Notes: generated by a model not told the origin, from the letters alone. Shown: positions 21,133 to 30,304, numbered from the stretch's first letter. The stretch is 64,000 nt of DNA from Nocardioides jiangxiensis (GCF_030580915.1 NZ_JAUQTA010000001.1:992001-1056000), one strand, 5' to 3'. Numbers and translations: made by a program.

Positions 21133-22535
21133 CGGGCCACCCCCGGTACGAGCAGCCGCACCAGGTCAGGGTCGTAGTGCTTCATCAGCTCCCCGTACGT
21201 CGTGCTCTCCGTGCCACCGGACCCGGGTGCGGCCCGCTTCAGCAGGCCACCCAGGGTGTTCTGCAGGTCCTGCAGCGGCGTGGTGCTCGTGGTGCCGCCG
21301 GCGGTGCCCGACGTCGTGCCGCACAGCAGCGGGAGCGGCGCAGAGGAACACAGCGTGGTCTGGAGCCCACCGTTGATCAGGTTGCAGTTGGCCAGCGACG
21401 GACTGGAGTAGCACTTCTGGATGGTGTCGAGCGCTCCCTGGCACAGCTTCGAGAGGTCGATCAGGCCACCGGACTTGCTCGCGTCCGCGAGCTTGATGCA
21501 CTGCTCACCGGGCGTCAGCGGACCGTTGGTCAGTACACCGGCGCCGATGTCGAGCCGCACCGACAGGTCGACGAAGTCGCCCATCTGCAGGTCGCGCGCG
21601 GCCTGCGGGTCACGCGAGACGAGCGAGTCGGTGAACGGGTAGGTGAAGAGGAGCTGCAGGCTGTTGGGCAGCGCGTCACCGGCGTCGGCCAGGTTGCGGA
21701 GCACGGGCTCCAGGTCGTGCAGCGACCCGAGGGTCGCCTCCTTGGACGCCTTGATGACGCGCACGCCGACGTCGCTCAGGTCGGCCAGCGCCCTGAGCAT
21801 CTTGACCAGGTCGTCGCGCTGGCGGTCGAGCGAGTCGAGTGCGCCCGGCAGCTGCTCGAGCGCCGCGTCGATCGCCGGGAGCTGCTTCTGCACGTTCACG
21901 GCGAGACGGTTGACCGACTCGATCGCGTGCACGATGTCGCCCTTGTGCTGGTTGAGCCGGCCGATCAGCGCCGAGAGCTGGTCGAGCACCGAGCGGGCGG
22001 ACCCCTCATGACCTTCCAGCGCCAGGCTCAGCTCGTGGGAGATCGTCTTCAGCTGCGCGACACCGCCGCCGTTGAGGATCAGGCTCAGCGCACCGAGCAC
22101 CTCCTCGACCTCAGGGTTGCGGCCGGTCCGCGACAGCGGGATCTCGGCGCCGCTGGTCAGCCGCTCGTCGCTGGCACCGGTCGCCGGCGGCGCCAGCGAC
22201 ACGAACTTCTCGCCCAGCAGGCTGGTCTGGCGGATCGAGGCGACGGCGTTGGCCGGGAGGTCGACGTCACGGTTGACCTCGATGGTCACCACCGCGTGGG
22301 TGTCCCGGAGGTCGACCTTGGTCACCTTGCCGACGCTCACGTCGGCCACCTTGACCGTCGACTCGGGCACGAGGTCCAGGACGTCGTCGAAGTCGACCTT
22401 CAGCGTCATCGGCTTGTCACCGGTGTCGGCGCCACCTGGCAGCGGAAGGCTGTAGATGTCGAAGCGACAGCTCGTGAGGGCGAGCATGCTCGCGGCGAGC
22501 AGGACCACGAGGCGCAGGAGGCGGGGCATCGTCAT
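21129..22535 (-). CDS. mceE: MCE family lipoprotein, fifth position (MceE/LprK-like)
   Basis: 468 aa. A lipobox LTSC places the lipidated Cys at about residue 23 (MLALTSCRFDIYSLPLPGG), the hallmark of the MceE/LprK position. The MlaD domain lies at about 43-125 (DVLDLVPESTVKVADVSVGKV; TSLLGEKFVSLAPP). A long coiled helical region and a Ser/Thr/Pro-rich tail follow. A second ATG lies two codons in; I keep the first, which gives the same 4-nt overlap seen along this operon. Anchors the complex on the outer face of the membrane. Confidence 0.9.
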   Translation of the reverse strand: MTMPRLLRLVVLLAASMLALTSCRFDIYSLPLPGGADTGDKPMTLKVDFDDVLDLVPESTVKVADVSVGKVTKVDLRDTHAVVTIEVNRDVDLPANAVASIRQTSLLGEKFVSLAPPATGASDERLTSGAEIPLSRTGRNPEVEEVLGALSLILNGGGVAQLKTISHELSLALEGHEGSARSVLDQLSALIGRLNQHKGDIVHAIESVNRLAVNVQKQLPAIDAALEQLPGALDSLDRQRDDLVKMLRALADLSDVGVRVIKASKEATLGSLHDLEPVLRNLADAGDALPNSLQLLFTYPFTDSLVSRDPQAARDLQMGDFVDLSVRLDIGAGVLTNGPLTPGEQCIKLADASKSGGLIDLSKLCQGALDTIQKCYSSPSLANCNLINGGLQTTLCSSAPLPLLCGTTSGTAGGTTSTTPLQDLQNTLGGLLKRAAPGSGGTESTTYGELMKHYDPDLVRLLVPGVAR

Positions 22536-23656
22536 CGGGCCTCCTCCACGAGACCGCCGAGGGTCAGGTCGTAGGGCTGCGGGGACGGGACCCCCCGCAG
22601 CGCGCCGGCCCTGAGGAGACCCGGCAGCTGCAGGCCGCCGCCCTTGACCAGGTTGCAGACCGTCTTGCTGTTGGTCAGGGCGCAGAGCACCGCACTCGGG
22701 CTGGCGGTCAGCTGGTTGAGCACCTCGCCGAGGTTCGTGCGGGTGTCCAGCGTGCCCGCCTGCGGGTTGTAGGCGTGGCCCAGGTTGACCAGCGCGACGG
22801 GAGCGTTGGTGAGGGTCTCGTCGAGTGCCGCGCGCTGGCGCACGAGCACCTTCGCGACCTTGTTGAGGCCCTTGATGTTGCGACCCAGGGCAGCCTGGTT
22901 GTCCTTCACGAACGTCGACACCTGCCCCATCGCGACGGCGAGGTTGTGCAGCGAGGACGCCAGGTCGGTGCGCTCGCCGGCCAGCAGGGCCGAGACGTCG
23001 GAGAGGGACTGGTTGAACTTGCGCACCGTGCCGTCGTTCTTCGCCAGGGTGTTGACGAACGCCTCGAGCTTCGCCGCCGCCCCGAAGAGCTCCTCGCGGT
23101 TGTCGTCGAGCGTGCCGGTCAGCTTCGAGAGGTCGTGGACCGTCTGGTTGAACTTCTCTCCCTGGCCGCTGAAGTTCTTCGCGGTCTGGACGAGGAGGTC
23201 GCTCAGCGCGCCGTCCTTGTTGGCACCGTCCGGACCGAGCGCGGTCACCAGGTTGTCGAGGCTCTGGTAGATCTGGTCGAGGTCGAGCGGGATCGAGGTG
23301 CGCGACTCGTCGAGGACGGCGTGGTCCTTCAGGGTCGGGCCACCGTCGTACGCCGGGGTGAGCTGGACGAAGCGGTCGCCGACGACCGACGGGGCGATGA
23401 TCACGGCCTTGGCGTCCGCGGGCACCTTCACGTCGGAGGGGTAGGACATGGTCACGACGACGTCGGTGCCCGAGGGCTCGACCTTGTCGACGGTGCCGAC
23501 ACCGACGCCGAGGACGCGGACGTCGCTGCCCTCGTAGACGGAGACGGTGCGCGGGAAGTGGGCGACCAGCGTCTTGCGGTCGGAGCCGCTGAACATCACC
23601 AGCGCCGTGGAGAGCACCAGCAGCGCGATGATGCCGGGGATCAGGAACTTCTTCAT
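22532..23656 (-). CDS. mceD: MCE family protein, fourth position (MceD-like)
   Basis: 374 aa: membrane helix (FLIPGIIALLVLSTALVMFSG), MlaD domain (about 30-110; VYEGSDVRVLGVGVGTVDKVE; SVVGDRFVQLTPAYDGG), then about 200 residues of helical heptads and a tail rich in Pro/Leu. Cys residues near the end (ALCALTNSKTVCNLV) recur in sibling Mce proteins. Overlaps mceC by 4 nt. Confidence 0.9.
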   Translation of the reverse strand: MKKFLIPGIIALLVLSTALVMFSGSDRKTLVAHFPRTVSVYEGSDVRVLGVGVGTVDKVEPSGTDVVVTMSYPSDVKVPADAKAVIIAPSVVGDRFVQLTPAYDGGPTLKDHAVLDESRTSIPLDLDQIYQSLDNLVTALGPDGANKDGALSDLLVQTAKNFSGQGEKFNQTVHDLSKLTGTLDDNREELFGAAAKLEAFVNTLAKNDGTVRKFNQSLSDVSALLAGERTDLASSLHNLAVAMGQVSTFVKDNQAALGRNIKGLNKVAKVLVRQRAALDETLTNAPVALVNLGHAYNPQAGTLDTRTNLGEVLNQLTASPSAVLCALTNSKTVCNLVKGGGLQLPGLLRAGALRGVPSPQPYDLTLGGLVEEAR

Positions 23657-24639
23657 CGGCCCTCCCCCGGAGCGACGCGCGGGAGCTGCGGACCCGGCGG
23701 CAGGTTCTGGACGTAGTTGTCGAACCAGGGGCCGTTGCCGAGCGTGTTGGCGAAGACCCGGTAGAACGGCGCCATCAGGCGCAGCGACTGGTCGAGGTTC
23801 TTCTGGTTCTTGTTGAGCACGTCGAGGACGTTCTCGGTGTGGCTGAGCGCGGGAGCGAGGTCGGCGCGGCTCTCCTTCACGAGTGCGGTGAGCTCCTTGC
23901 CAAGGGACGCGGTCGACACCAGCAGGTTGTGCACGGCCTCGCGCCGGGCGACGACGGCACGGAAGAGCACGTCGGCGTCCTTCATCAGCCCGATGATGTC
24001 CTGGTCCCTGTCGTCGAGGACGCCGGAGACCTTCTTGAGGTTCTTCAGCAGCGTGTTGAGCTGGTCGTCGCGCTTGGCGACGTTCTGCGAGAGGGCCGAG
24101 ACGCCGGCAAGCGCCTTCTGGAACTCCTCCGGGGTGTTGCGGGTCAGGTCGGCGATCGTGCGCAGCGACGCGGCGAGCTGGTCGGTGTCGATCTTGTCGC
24201 TGGTGTTGGCCAGGCCCTCGAACGCATCCACCACGTCGTACGGCGAGCTGGTGCGGTCGACCGGGATCGTCGTGCCCTCCTTCATCTGCCCCGAGCCTGC
24301 GGGCAGGAGGGCGAGGTACATCTGCCCGAGGATCGTCTTGACCTTGATGGCGGCGGCCGTGTCGGGGCCGAAGTCGGCGCCGGAGGAGACCTTGAAGGAG
24401 ACCTTGACCTTGTTGCCGTCGAGTTCGACGGAGCCGACCTTGCCGACACGCACACCGGCGATGCGGACCTCGTCGTCGGGCTTGAGGCCACCGGCTTCGG
24501 AGAAGCTGGCGTAGTAGGTGTCGCCGCCACCGATGATCGGCAGGTCGTCGGCGCGGAAGGCCGCCACCATCGCGGTGGCGATCACGGCGAGGCTGACCGC
24601 ACCGATCGTGACGGGGTTGCGCTCACGGAACGGGATCAT
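23653..24639 (-). CDS. mceC: MCE family protein, third position (MceC-like)
   Basis: 328 aa, the shortest of the six. Membrane helix (PVTIGAVSLAVIATAMVAAF), MlaD domain (about 35-120; GGLKPDDEVRIAGVRVGKVGS; ILGQMYLALLPAG), helical region with SRADLAPALSHTENVLDVL-type heptads, and a Pro-rich end. Start overlaps the mceB stop (TGATG). Confidence 0.9.
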   Translation of the reverse strand: MIPFRERNPVTIGAVSLAVIATAMVAAFRADDLPIIGGGDTYYASFSEAGGLKPDDEVRIAGVRVGKVGSVELDGNKVKVSFKVSSGADFGPDTAAAIKVKTILGQMYLALLPAGSGQMKEGTTIPVDRTSSPYDVVDAFEGLANTSDKIDTDQLAASLRTIADLTRNTPEEFQKALAGVSALSQNVAKRDDQLNTLLKNLKKVSGVLDDRDQDIIGLMKDADVLFRAVVARREAVHNLLVSTASLGKELTALVKESRADLAPALSHTENVLDVLNKNQKNLDQSLRLMAPFYRVFANTLGNGPWFDNYVQNLPPGPQLPRVAPGEGR

Positions 24640-25676
24640 CAGAGGTCACACCTCTTCGCGGCCGTGGTGTAGTCGATCGGCAGCTGCGAACCACCCGGAA
24701 GGCTCACCCGTGCGCGGAACTCGCACAGGTAGAAGTTGAAGAAGGAGCCGTAGGTGGCCGTGCGGCCGATCTTGGTCAGCTTGATCGGGAGGACCTGCAG
24801 GGCCCGGTCGATCTCGCCCTTGTTGCTGTCGAGGTTGGTGCTCAGTCGGCGCAGCTGCTTGAGGTCAGCGACCAGGTCCGGGCGGAGGCCCTGGACCAGC
24901 GAGGCGGTCTGCACCGACAGCTCGGAGATCTTGTCGAGCGGGCCGAGGATGGCGTCGCGGTCCTTGTTCAGGCCGCCCACCAGGGTCCGGAAGCTCTTCA
25001 GCAGGCTGCTCAGCTGCTCGTCGCGGTCACCCACGTGGGCGAGCACGGTGTTGAGGTTGTCGACGAGCTGGCCGATGATCTCGTCGCGGTCGGCCAGCGT
25101 GGACGTCAGCGACGCGGTGTCACCGAGCAGACCCTCGAGCGTGCCGCCCTCGCCCTGGAAGACCTGGACGATCTCGTAGGACAGCTTGTTGATGTCGCGC
25201 GGGGAGAGCGCGGCGAAGAGCGGCTTGAAGCCGTTGAAGAGGACGGTCAGGTCCAGGGCCGGCGTCGTGCGGTCGAGCGGGACCGTCGTGCCGGCCTTCA
25301 GCGGCGCGGTCGCGCCGTCCTCCTGCGTCATCGAGATGTAGCGCTGGCCGACGAGGTTGCGGAACTTGACCGTGAGGTGGGTGCCGTCGGTGACCGGCAC
25401 GTCGTTGCTGACGGTGAAGTCGACCTCGGCGTGCGTGCGGTCGACGATCCTGACGTCCTTGACGCTGCCGATCTTGACGCCGGCCATGCGGACGTCGTCA
25501 CCCTTGTTGACGCCGGTCGCGTCGGAGAAGACGGCCTTGTAGTCCTCGGTGGGCTGGAACGACAGGTTGCCGATCGTCACCGCGAGCAGGCCGGTCGCCA
25601 GCGCTGTGATCACCATGAAGATGCTGAGGCGGACCAGGTCCTGGGCCGTGCGCTTGTCGAGTCCCTTGCGGCTCAC
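24639..25676 (-). CDS. mceB: MCE family protein, second position (MceB-like)
   Basis: 345 aa. Membrane helix (LVRLSIFMVITALATGLLAV), MlaD domain (about 40-125; ATGVNKGDDVRMAGVKIGSV; NLVGQRYISMTQ), helical region (RLSTNLDSNKGEIDRALQVL) and a Cys-containing C-terminus YLCEFRARV...AAKRCDL, a feature seen in MceB proteins. Overlaps mceA by 4 nt. Confidence 0.9.
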   Translation of the reverse strand: MSRKGLDKRTAQDLVRLSIFMVITALATGLLAVTIGNLSFQPTEDYKAVFSDATGVNKGDDVRMAGVKIGSVKDVRIVDRTHAEVDFTVSNDVPVTDGTHLTVKFRNLVGQRYISMTQEDGATAPLKAGTTVPLDRTTPALDLTVLFNGFKPLFAALSPRDINKLSYEIVQVFQGEGGTLEGLLGDTASLTSTLADRDEIIGQLVDNLNTVLAHVGDRDEQLSSLLKSFRTLVGGLNKDRDAILGPLDKISELSVQTASLVQGLRPDLVADLKQLRRLSTNLDSNKGEIDRALQVLPIKLTKIGRTATYGSFFNFYLCEFRARVSLPGGSQLPIDYTTAAKRCDL

Positions 25677-26950
25677 TGGACGCTCACCTCCGAGCCACGC
25701 GCCATCGGCGCGAGCAGGAAGACCGCGAGGTCGGGGACGTCGGCGGCATCCGTGCCGACGACGGGGCTGAGCAGCGAGCGGAGCAGCGCAGCCTCGGCCG
25801 AGGTGCCGCTGTAGGCGTCGCCGTCGGTGGCGGGCGCCACGCGCATGGTGCCCTTTCCGGTCGGGGTGTCGACGCCGTCGTCGAAGTTCGGCGGCGCCGG
25901 CATCATGTGGGACTGGTCCGTCGTGTCACGCGGGAGCGGCCCGCAGTACGGGCTCCCGACGAGGCCGTTGACCGGCTTGTCCGCCGGGGTCCAGCCGCGG
26001 GGCTGGTGCGGGATCAGCTCGGCGTTGATGTGCAGCATGTGTCCCCGGAACATGTCCTGGATCTGGGAGTTCTGCAGCTCCATGCCCTTGAGGAAGCACG
26101 GGTACTGCGGGGCGTACTTGGCGAGCAGGCGGAGCTGGACCTGGCTGAGCTGGCCGAGGCGGATGATGTTCTTCTCGTTGGCGGCCAGGAAGCTGCGGGC
26201 GGTGTCGGAGAACGCCGAGACCTCCCCGAAGAGCTTCTGCAGCTTGGCCTCGCGGGTCTTCAGGGTGTTGCCGGTGTAGACCGTGTTGCGCAGGATCGTG
26301 GCGATCTGCGGCATCACGTCGGCGTACAGGTCGGAGACCTGCGCGGTCTTGCGGATGTCGGTGATGAAGTCGTCGACCTCGGGGTTGAAACGCTTGAGGT
26401 AGTTGTCCAGGTTGGTCAGGCCCTGGCCGAGCTTCGGGCCGCGGCCCTCCAGGGCCGTCGCCAGCGCGTTGAGCGTGTAGTTCAGCTGCTCGGGCTGGAC
26501 CGCGCGCAGGAGCGGGAGCAGGTCGGAGAGGACTTCCTCGACCTCGGTCGCCACCTTCGTGCGGGCGATCACGTCGTGCGGCTTCAGCGGGCTCGAGGTG
26601 TCGCCGGCCGCAGCATCGAGCGAGACGTACTTCTCGCCGAAGAGCGTCTTGGGGAGGATCGAACCGGTGACGTCGGACGGGATCGTCTTCATCTGGTCCG
26701 GCTCGATGCCGAGCGTGAGCTCCGCTCCCCCGTCGACGGGCTTGAAGTCGAGCACCTGGCCCACGATGACGCCGCGGTACTTCACGTCCGCGCGCTGGGG
26801 CATCTGGAGACCGATCGACGACGACTTCAGCGTCACCTCGTCGAACGACGTGAACTTCTGGCTGAAGACCGCGTAGGTGAACCACAGCGAGGCGGCGATG
26901 AGCGCCAGGAAGACGATGCCGATGACGCGGTGGCTGCGCAGGATGGACAT
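25673..26950 (-). CDS. mceA: MCE family protein, first position (MceA-like)
   Basis: 425 aa. Membrane helix (VIGIVFLALIAASLWFTYAV), MlaD domain (about 35-120; SSIGLQMPQRADVKYRGVIVG; LFGEKYVSLD), long helical region, and a C-terminal tail of about 130 residues carrying PHQPRGWTPADKPVNG and PYCGPLPRDTTDQ, the long tail usual in MceA. Begins 3 nt after the second YrbE permease gene. Substrate (sterol, fatty acid or other lipid) cannot be read from sequence. Confidence 0.9.
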   Translation of the reverse strand: MSILRSHRVIGIVFLALIAASLWFTYAVFSQKFTSFDEVTLKSSSIGLQMPQRADVKYRGVIVGQVLDFKPVDGGAELTLGIEPDQMKTIPSDVTGSILPKTLFGEKYVSLDAAAGDTSSPLKPHDVIARTKVATEVEEVLSDLLPLLRAVQPEQLNYTLNALATALEGRGPKLGQGLTNLDNYLKRFNPEVDDFITDIRKTAQVSDLYADVMPQIATILRNTVYTGNTLKTREAKLQKLFGEVSAFSDTARSFLAANEKNIIRLGQLSQVQLRLLAKYAPQYPCFLKGMELQNSQIQDMFRGHMLHINAELIPHQPRGWTPADKPVNGLVGSPYCGPLPRDTTDQSHMMPAPPNFDDGVDTPTGKGTMRVAPATDGDAYSGTSAEAALLRSLLSPVVGTDAADVPDLAVFLLAPMARGSEVSVQ

Positions 26951-26953
26951 CGC

Positions 26954-27784
26954 TCACCCCGCCAGTCGCACGGTCGTCGATGCGCCCCAGATGGCCATCG
27001 AGAGGAGCAGGTCGAGCACGTTGATCGCCACGATGGAGGTCCGGACCGCCTTGCCGACCGCGACGCCGACGCCCGCCGGACCGCCGGAGGCGGTGTAGCC
27101 GTGATAGCAGTGGATCAGGATCACCACGACGGCGAAGACGAGGACCTTGCCGAAGGACCACAGGACGTCCCCGGGCGGCAGGAACGCGTGGAAGTAGTGG
27201 TCGTAGACGCCGCCGCTCTGGCCGTAGGCCTTCGTGACGACCAGCCGCGTCGCGAAGTACGACGACAGCAGGCCGACGACGTACAGCGGGACGATCGCGG
27301 CGAGGCCGGCCAGGATCCGCGTCGTCACCAGGAACGGCAGCGACGGGATGGCCATCACCTCGAGGGCGTCGACCTCCTCCGAGATCCGCATGGCGCCGAG
27401 CTGGGCGGTGAAGCCGCAGCCGACGGTCGCGGCGAGGGCGATGCCCGCCACGAGCGGCGCGATCTCGCGGGTGTTGAAGTATGCCGAGACGAAGCCGGTC
27501 AGCGCACCGGTGCCGAGCTGGTTGAGGGCCGCATAGCCCTGGAGACCGACCTCGGTGCCGGTGAAGAAGCACATCGACACGATGACGCCGACGGTGCCGC
27601 CGATGACGGCGAGGGCGCCGGTGCCGAGGGTCACCTCGGCCAGGAGGCGCATGATCTCGCGCGACCAGCGCTTGATCGCCACCGGCGACCACGCGAGGGC
27701 GCGCAGGTAGAAGGCCAGCTCGCCACCGAGGTGGTCGAGGAAGCCGAGGAGGCGCTGCGGGAGCGCGAGCAGGGCACCCATCAC
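26954..27784 (-). CDS. YrbEB-type (MlaE family) permease of the Mce importer
   Basis: 276 aa, MlaE/YrbE fold with five or six membrane helices. Family signatures are TAQLGAMRISEEVDALEVMA (the EQ-loop-like segment contacting the ATPase) and LVTTRILAGLAAIVPLYVVG. It pairs with the other YrbE to make the inner-membrane channel. The first start is GTG at 27784; an ATG follows at 27781 and is equally plausible. The spacing to the yrbEA stop is 1-4 nt. Confidence 0.9.
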   Translation of the reverse strand: MMGALLALPQRLLGFLDHLGGELAFYLRALAWSPVAIKRWSREIMRLLAEVTLGTGALAVIGGTVGVIVSMCFFTGTEVGLQGYAALNQLGTGALTGFVSAYFNTREIAPLVAGIALAATVGCGFTAQLGAMRISEEVDALEVMAIPSLPFLVTTRILAGLAAIVPLYVVGLLSSYFATRLVVTKAYGQSGGVYDHYFHAFLPPGDVLWSFGKVLVFAVVVILIHCYHGYTASGGPAGVGVAVGKAVRTSIVAINVLDLLLSMAIWGASTTVRLAG

Positions 27785-27785
27785 G

Positions 27786-28571
27786 TCAGCCTGTCTTCGG
27801 TGGAACGAGCTGGATGTACAGCGCGCTGAGGACGAAGTTGACCAGGAACAGCAGCATGAAGGTCACGACGACGGACATGTTCACCGCGTCACCGACGCCC
27901 TTCGGGCCACCGCCGGCGTTCATGCCCATGTAGGACGCGACGATGGCTGCGATCAGGCCGAACACGAGGGCCTTGACCATGCCCTGGTAGAGGTCGGGCA
28001 GCTGAGCCAGGGCCGTGAAGCTCGACAGGTACGCACCCGGGGTGCCGTGCTGGAGGATCACGTTGAAGACGTAGCCGCCCATCACGCCGACGACGCTGAC
28101 CAGACCGTTGAGGAAGACCGCGACCAGCATGCAGGCGAGCACGCGGGGCACGACGAGACGCTGGATCGGGTCGATGCCGAGCACCATCATCGCGTCGAGC
28201 TCCTCGCGGATCTTGCGCGCGCCCAGGTCGGCCGCGATCGCCGATCCGCCGGCACCCGCGATCAGCAGCGAGGTCGCGATCGGGCCGGCCTCACGGACGA
28301 CCGCGAGGACCGACGCCGATCCGGTGAACGACTGGGCGCCGAACTGGGCGATCAGGCCACCGACCTGGAGCGCGATGACGGCGCCGAAGGGGATGGCCAC
28401 CAGTGCCGTCGGCACGATGGTCACCGACGCGATGAACCACGCCTGCTGGAAGAACTCCCGAGTCTGGAACGGTCGACGGAACAGCCCCCGTGCAACATCA
28501 AGCGCGAACGCGAAGAGTTTGCCTGCCGTGCCGATCGGCGCGAGAGCCCTGGAAGCGGTGAGTGCTGCCAT
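27786..28571 (-). CDS. YrbEA-type (MlaE family) permease of the Mce importer
   Basis: 261 aa from ATG 28571, 13 nt after the ATPase stop. A longer upstream frame would overlap the ATPase gene and lacks family similarity. The MlaE fold shows ADLGARKIREELDAMMVLGI (ATPase-contact loop) and the flanking helices VTIVPTALVAIPFGAVIALQ and LVVPRVLACMLVAVFLNGLV. Partner of the following permease. Located in the cytoplasmic membrane. Confidence 0.9.
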   Translation of the reverse strand: MAALTASRALAPIGTAGKLFAFALDVARGLFRRPFQTREFFQQAWFIASVTIVPTALVAIPFGAVIALQVGGLIAQFGAQSFTGSASVLAVVREAGPIATSLLIAGAGGSAIAADLGARKIREELDAMMVLGIDPIQRLVVPRVLACMLVAVFLNGLVSVVGVMGGYVFNVILQHGTPGAYLSSFTALAQLPDLYQGMVKALVFGLIAAIVASYMGMNAGGGPKGVGDAVNMSVVVTFMLLFLVNFVLSALYIQLVPPKTG

Positions 28572-28584
28572 GGGCTGCTCCGAC

Positions 28585-29571
28585 TCAGAGCTTCGCGATA
28601 TCCGACTCGCCCTTCGCCGACGCGTTCGCGGCGAGGATCGAGTCGGCACGGAAGGAACCCGGAGGCGGGGTCACGCCGTTGAGGCGGCACCACTCGCCCG
28701 GCGGACGCTGCGTCTTGCGCGGGATGCCGTTGGACGGCTCGAGCTGCAGCGGGATCGGCGGCAGCGGCGGAAGGTCCATGTCCTTCTCGGCCGCGAGCTG
28801 GTCGGCGTCCTTCTCCTCGGACATGCCGATCGGGCCGACGGTCTGCGCGTTGAGGAACTGGCGCACGACCGGCTCGTCCGAGGACAGCAGCATCTCGCGG
28901 GGACCGAACATGGCCAGGTGCTTGTGGTACAGCAGGCCGATCGAGTCCGGCACGACGCGGACCGAGTGGATGTCGTGCGTGACGATCATGAACGTCGCCT
29001 CGATCTGCGCGTTCAGGTCGACGAAGAGCTGGTTGATGAACGAGGTGCGCACGGGGTCGAGGCCGGAGTCCGGCTCGTCGATGAGCAGGATCTCGGGGTC
29101 GAGGACGAGGGCACGCGCCAGGCCGGCACGCTTGCGCATACCGCCGGAGATCTCGCCGGGGAGCTTGTACTCCGCCCCGATCAGACCGACCAGGTCCATC
29201 TTCTCGAGGACGATCTTCTTGATCTCGGACTCGGACTTGCGGGTGTGCTCACGCAGCGGGAAGGCGACGTTGTCGAAGAGGTTCATCGAGCCGAACATCG
29301 CGCCGTCCTGGAAGAGGACGCCGAAGAGCTTGCGAACCTCGTAGAGGTCCTTCTCCGAGCAGTTGGCGATGTCGGTGCCCTCGATGATGACGGAGCCACG
29401 GTCGGGCTTGATCAGGCCGATGAGGGTCTTGAGCATGACCGACTTGCCGGTGCCGGACGGGCCGAGCATCACGCAGATCTCGCCAGCGGGCATCGTCAGC
29501 GTCACGTCGTTCCAGATCAGCTGCTTGCCGAACGACTTGGTCAGATGCTCGATCTTGATCTCAACACCCAT
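28585..29571 (-). CDS. Mce-system ABC ATPase (Mkl/MceG-like)
   Basis: 328 aa. Walker A GPSGTGKS near residue 37, Q-loop LFQDG, signature SGGMRKRAGLARAL, Walker B LLIDEPDSGLDP and switch His in VTHDIHS. The roughly 80-residue C-terminal extension (PLPPIPLQLEPSNGIPRKTQ region) is typical of Mkl/MceG and absent from MlaF. Energises lipid import through the two YrbE permeases. In Mycobacterium tuberculosis the single orphan mkl gene (Rv0655) lies between rplL and rpoB; here it lies in the same interval but heads a complete mce operon. Shine-Dalgarno GGAAGAGGG precedes the ATG. Confidence 0.92.
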   Translation of the reverse strand: MGVEIKIEHLTKSFGKQLIWNDVTLTMPAGEICVMLGPSGTGKSVMLKTLIGLIKPDRGSVIIEGTDIANCSEKDLYEVRKLFGVLFQDGAMFGSMNLFDNVAFPLREHTRKSESEIKKIVLEKMDLVGLIGAEYKLPGEISGGMRKRAGLARALVLDPEILLIDEPDSGLDPVRTSFINQLFVDLNAQIEATFMIVTHDIHSVRVVPDSIGLLYHKHLAMFGPREMLLSSDEPVVRQFLNAQTVGPIGMSEEKDADQLAAEKDMDLPPLPPIPLQLEPSNGIPRKTQRPPGEWCRLNGVTPPPGSFRADSILAANASAKGESDIAKL

Positions 29572-29653
29572 GAGGGTCCCTCTTCCTTACGTGCGTCTCG
29601 GGGCCGACCGGAGCCGACTGCCTCACGGTGCACTCAACGTGACCGACACCGCA

Positions 29654-29682
29654 AAGTTACGGCCTTTCGTGGCACACGTCAC
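29654..29682 (-). promoter_or_regulatory. Candidate mce operon promoter
   Basis: On the minus strand GTGACG (29677-29682), a 17-nt spacer and TAACTT (29654-29659) form a plausible promoter in the 263-bp gap before the ATPase gene. The leader would be about 75 nt. The -35 is weak, so this is tentative. Confidence 0.35.
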
Positions 29683-29690
29683 CCGATGCC

Positions 29691-29736
29691 CAGTATTTGT
29701 ACTGACGAGTAATCCACGCGTCCGGTTTTGTACCGG
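29691..29736. promoter_or_regulatory. Pair of operator-like inverted repeats upstream of the mce operon
   Basis: Two short palindromes share a TTTGTAC core: CAGTA-TTTG-TACTG (29691-29704) and CCGGT-TTTGT-ACCGG (29722-29736). Their centres are about 31 bp apart, three helical turns, so a regulator could bind both on one DNA face. They lie just upstream of the candidate -35. No regulator gene is adjacent. Sites are seen directly; the role is inferred. Confidence 0.4.
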
Positions 29737-29777
29737 CGACACGAGCGGTGGCCTCCGGACAGGGCCGAAAATGCAGG

Positions 29778-29809
29778 CCGGGCGGCCACCCCGCAGGGTG
29801 ACCGCCCGG
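29778..29809 (-). terminator. rplJL terminator
   Basis: A 14-bp stem with one mismatch (29778-29791 with 29796-29809), tetraloop CGCA, is followed on the minus strand by CATTTTCGG. It lies 25 bp past the rplL stop and should separate ribosomal from mce transcription. Confidence 0.8.
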
Positions 29810-29834
29810 TCGCGAACGACTCAGAGAGTCAGGG

Positions 29835-30224
29835 TCACTTGAGGGTGACGGAGGCGCCGGCGCCCTCGAGGGCCTCCTTGGCCTTCTCGGCAACGTCCTT
29901 GGCGACGTTCTCGAGGATCACCTTCGGGGCGGCCTCGACGAGCTCCTTGGCCTCCTTCAGGCCGAGGTTCGTGAGGGCGCGCACCTCCTTGATGACGTTG
30001 ATCTTCTTGTCGCCGGCGGCGGTGAGCTCGACGTCGAACTCGTCCTTCTCCGCGGCGGCGTCGCCACCGGCAGCGCCACCGGCGGCCGGGGCAGCAGCAA
30101 CGGCAACCGGAGCAGCGGCGGTGACGCCGAAGGTCTCCTCGAACTCCTTCACGAACTCGGAGAGCTCGATGAGGGTCAGCTCCTTGAACGCGTCAAGCAG
30201 CTCGGCGGTGGTGAGCTTCGCCAT
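29835..30224 (-). CDS. rplL: Ribosomal protein L7/L12
   Basis: 129 aa from ATG 30224 (Shine-Dalgarno AAAGGA). The N-terminal dimerisation domain [20 protein letters not shown] is followed by an Ala/Gly hinge and the C-terminal factor-binding domain ([31 protein letters not shown]). It forms the stalk with L10 and recruits translation GTPases. Co-transcribed with rplJ; a hairpin terminator follows. Confidence 0.98.
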   Translation of the reverse strand: MAKLTTAELLDAFKELTLIELSEFVKEFEETFGVTAAAPVAVAAAPAAGGAAGGDAAAEKDEFDVELTAAGDKKINVIKEVRALTNLGLKEAKELVEAAPKVILENVAKDVAEKAKEALEGAGASVTLK

Positions 30225-30304
30225 GATGGCGGTCCTTTCGTAGCTGGCCGTCTCCGGGACGGAGCAGGCCAAGGTTTCAGGTGGTGTGGTGCGTCAGCCT
30301 GGAA

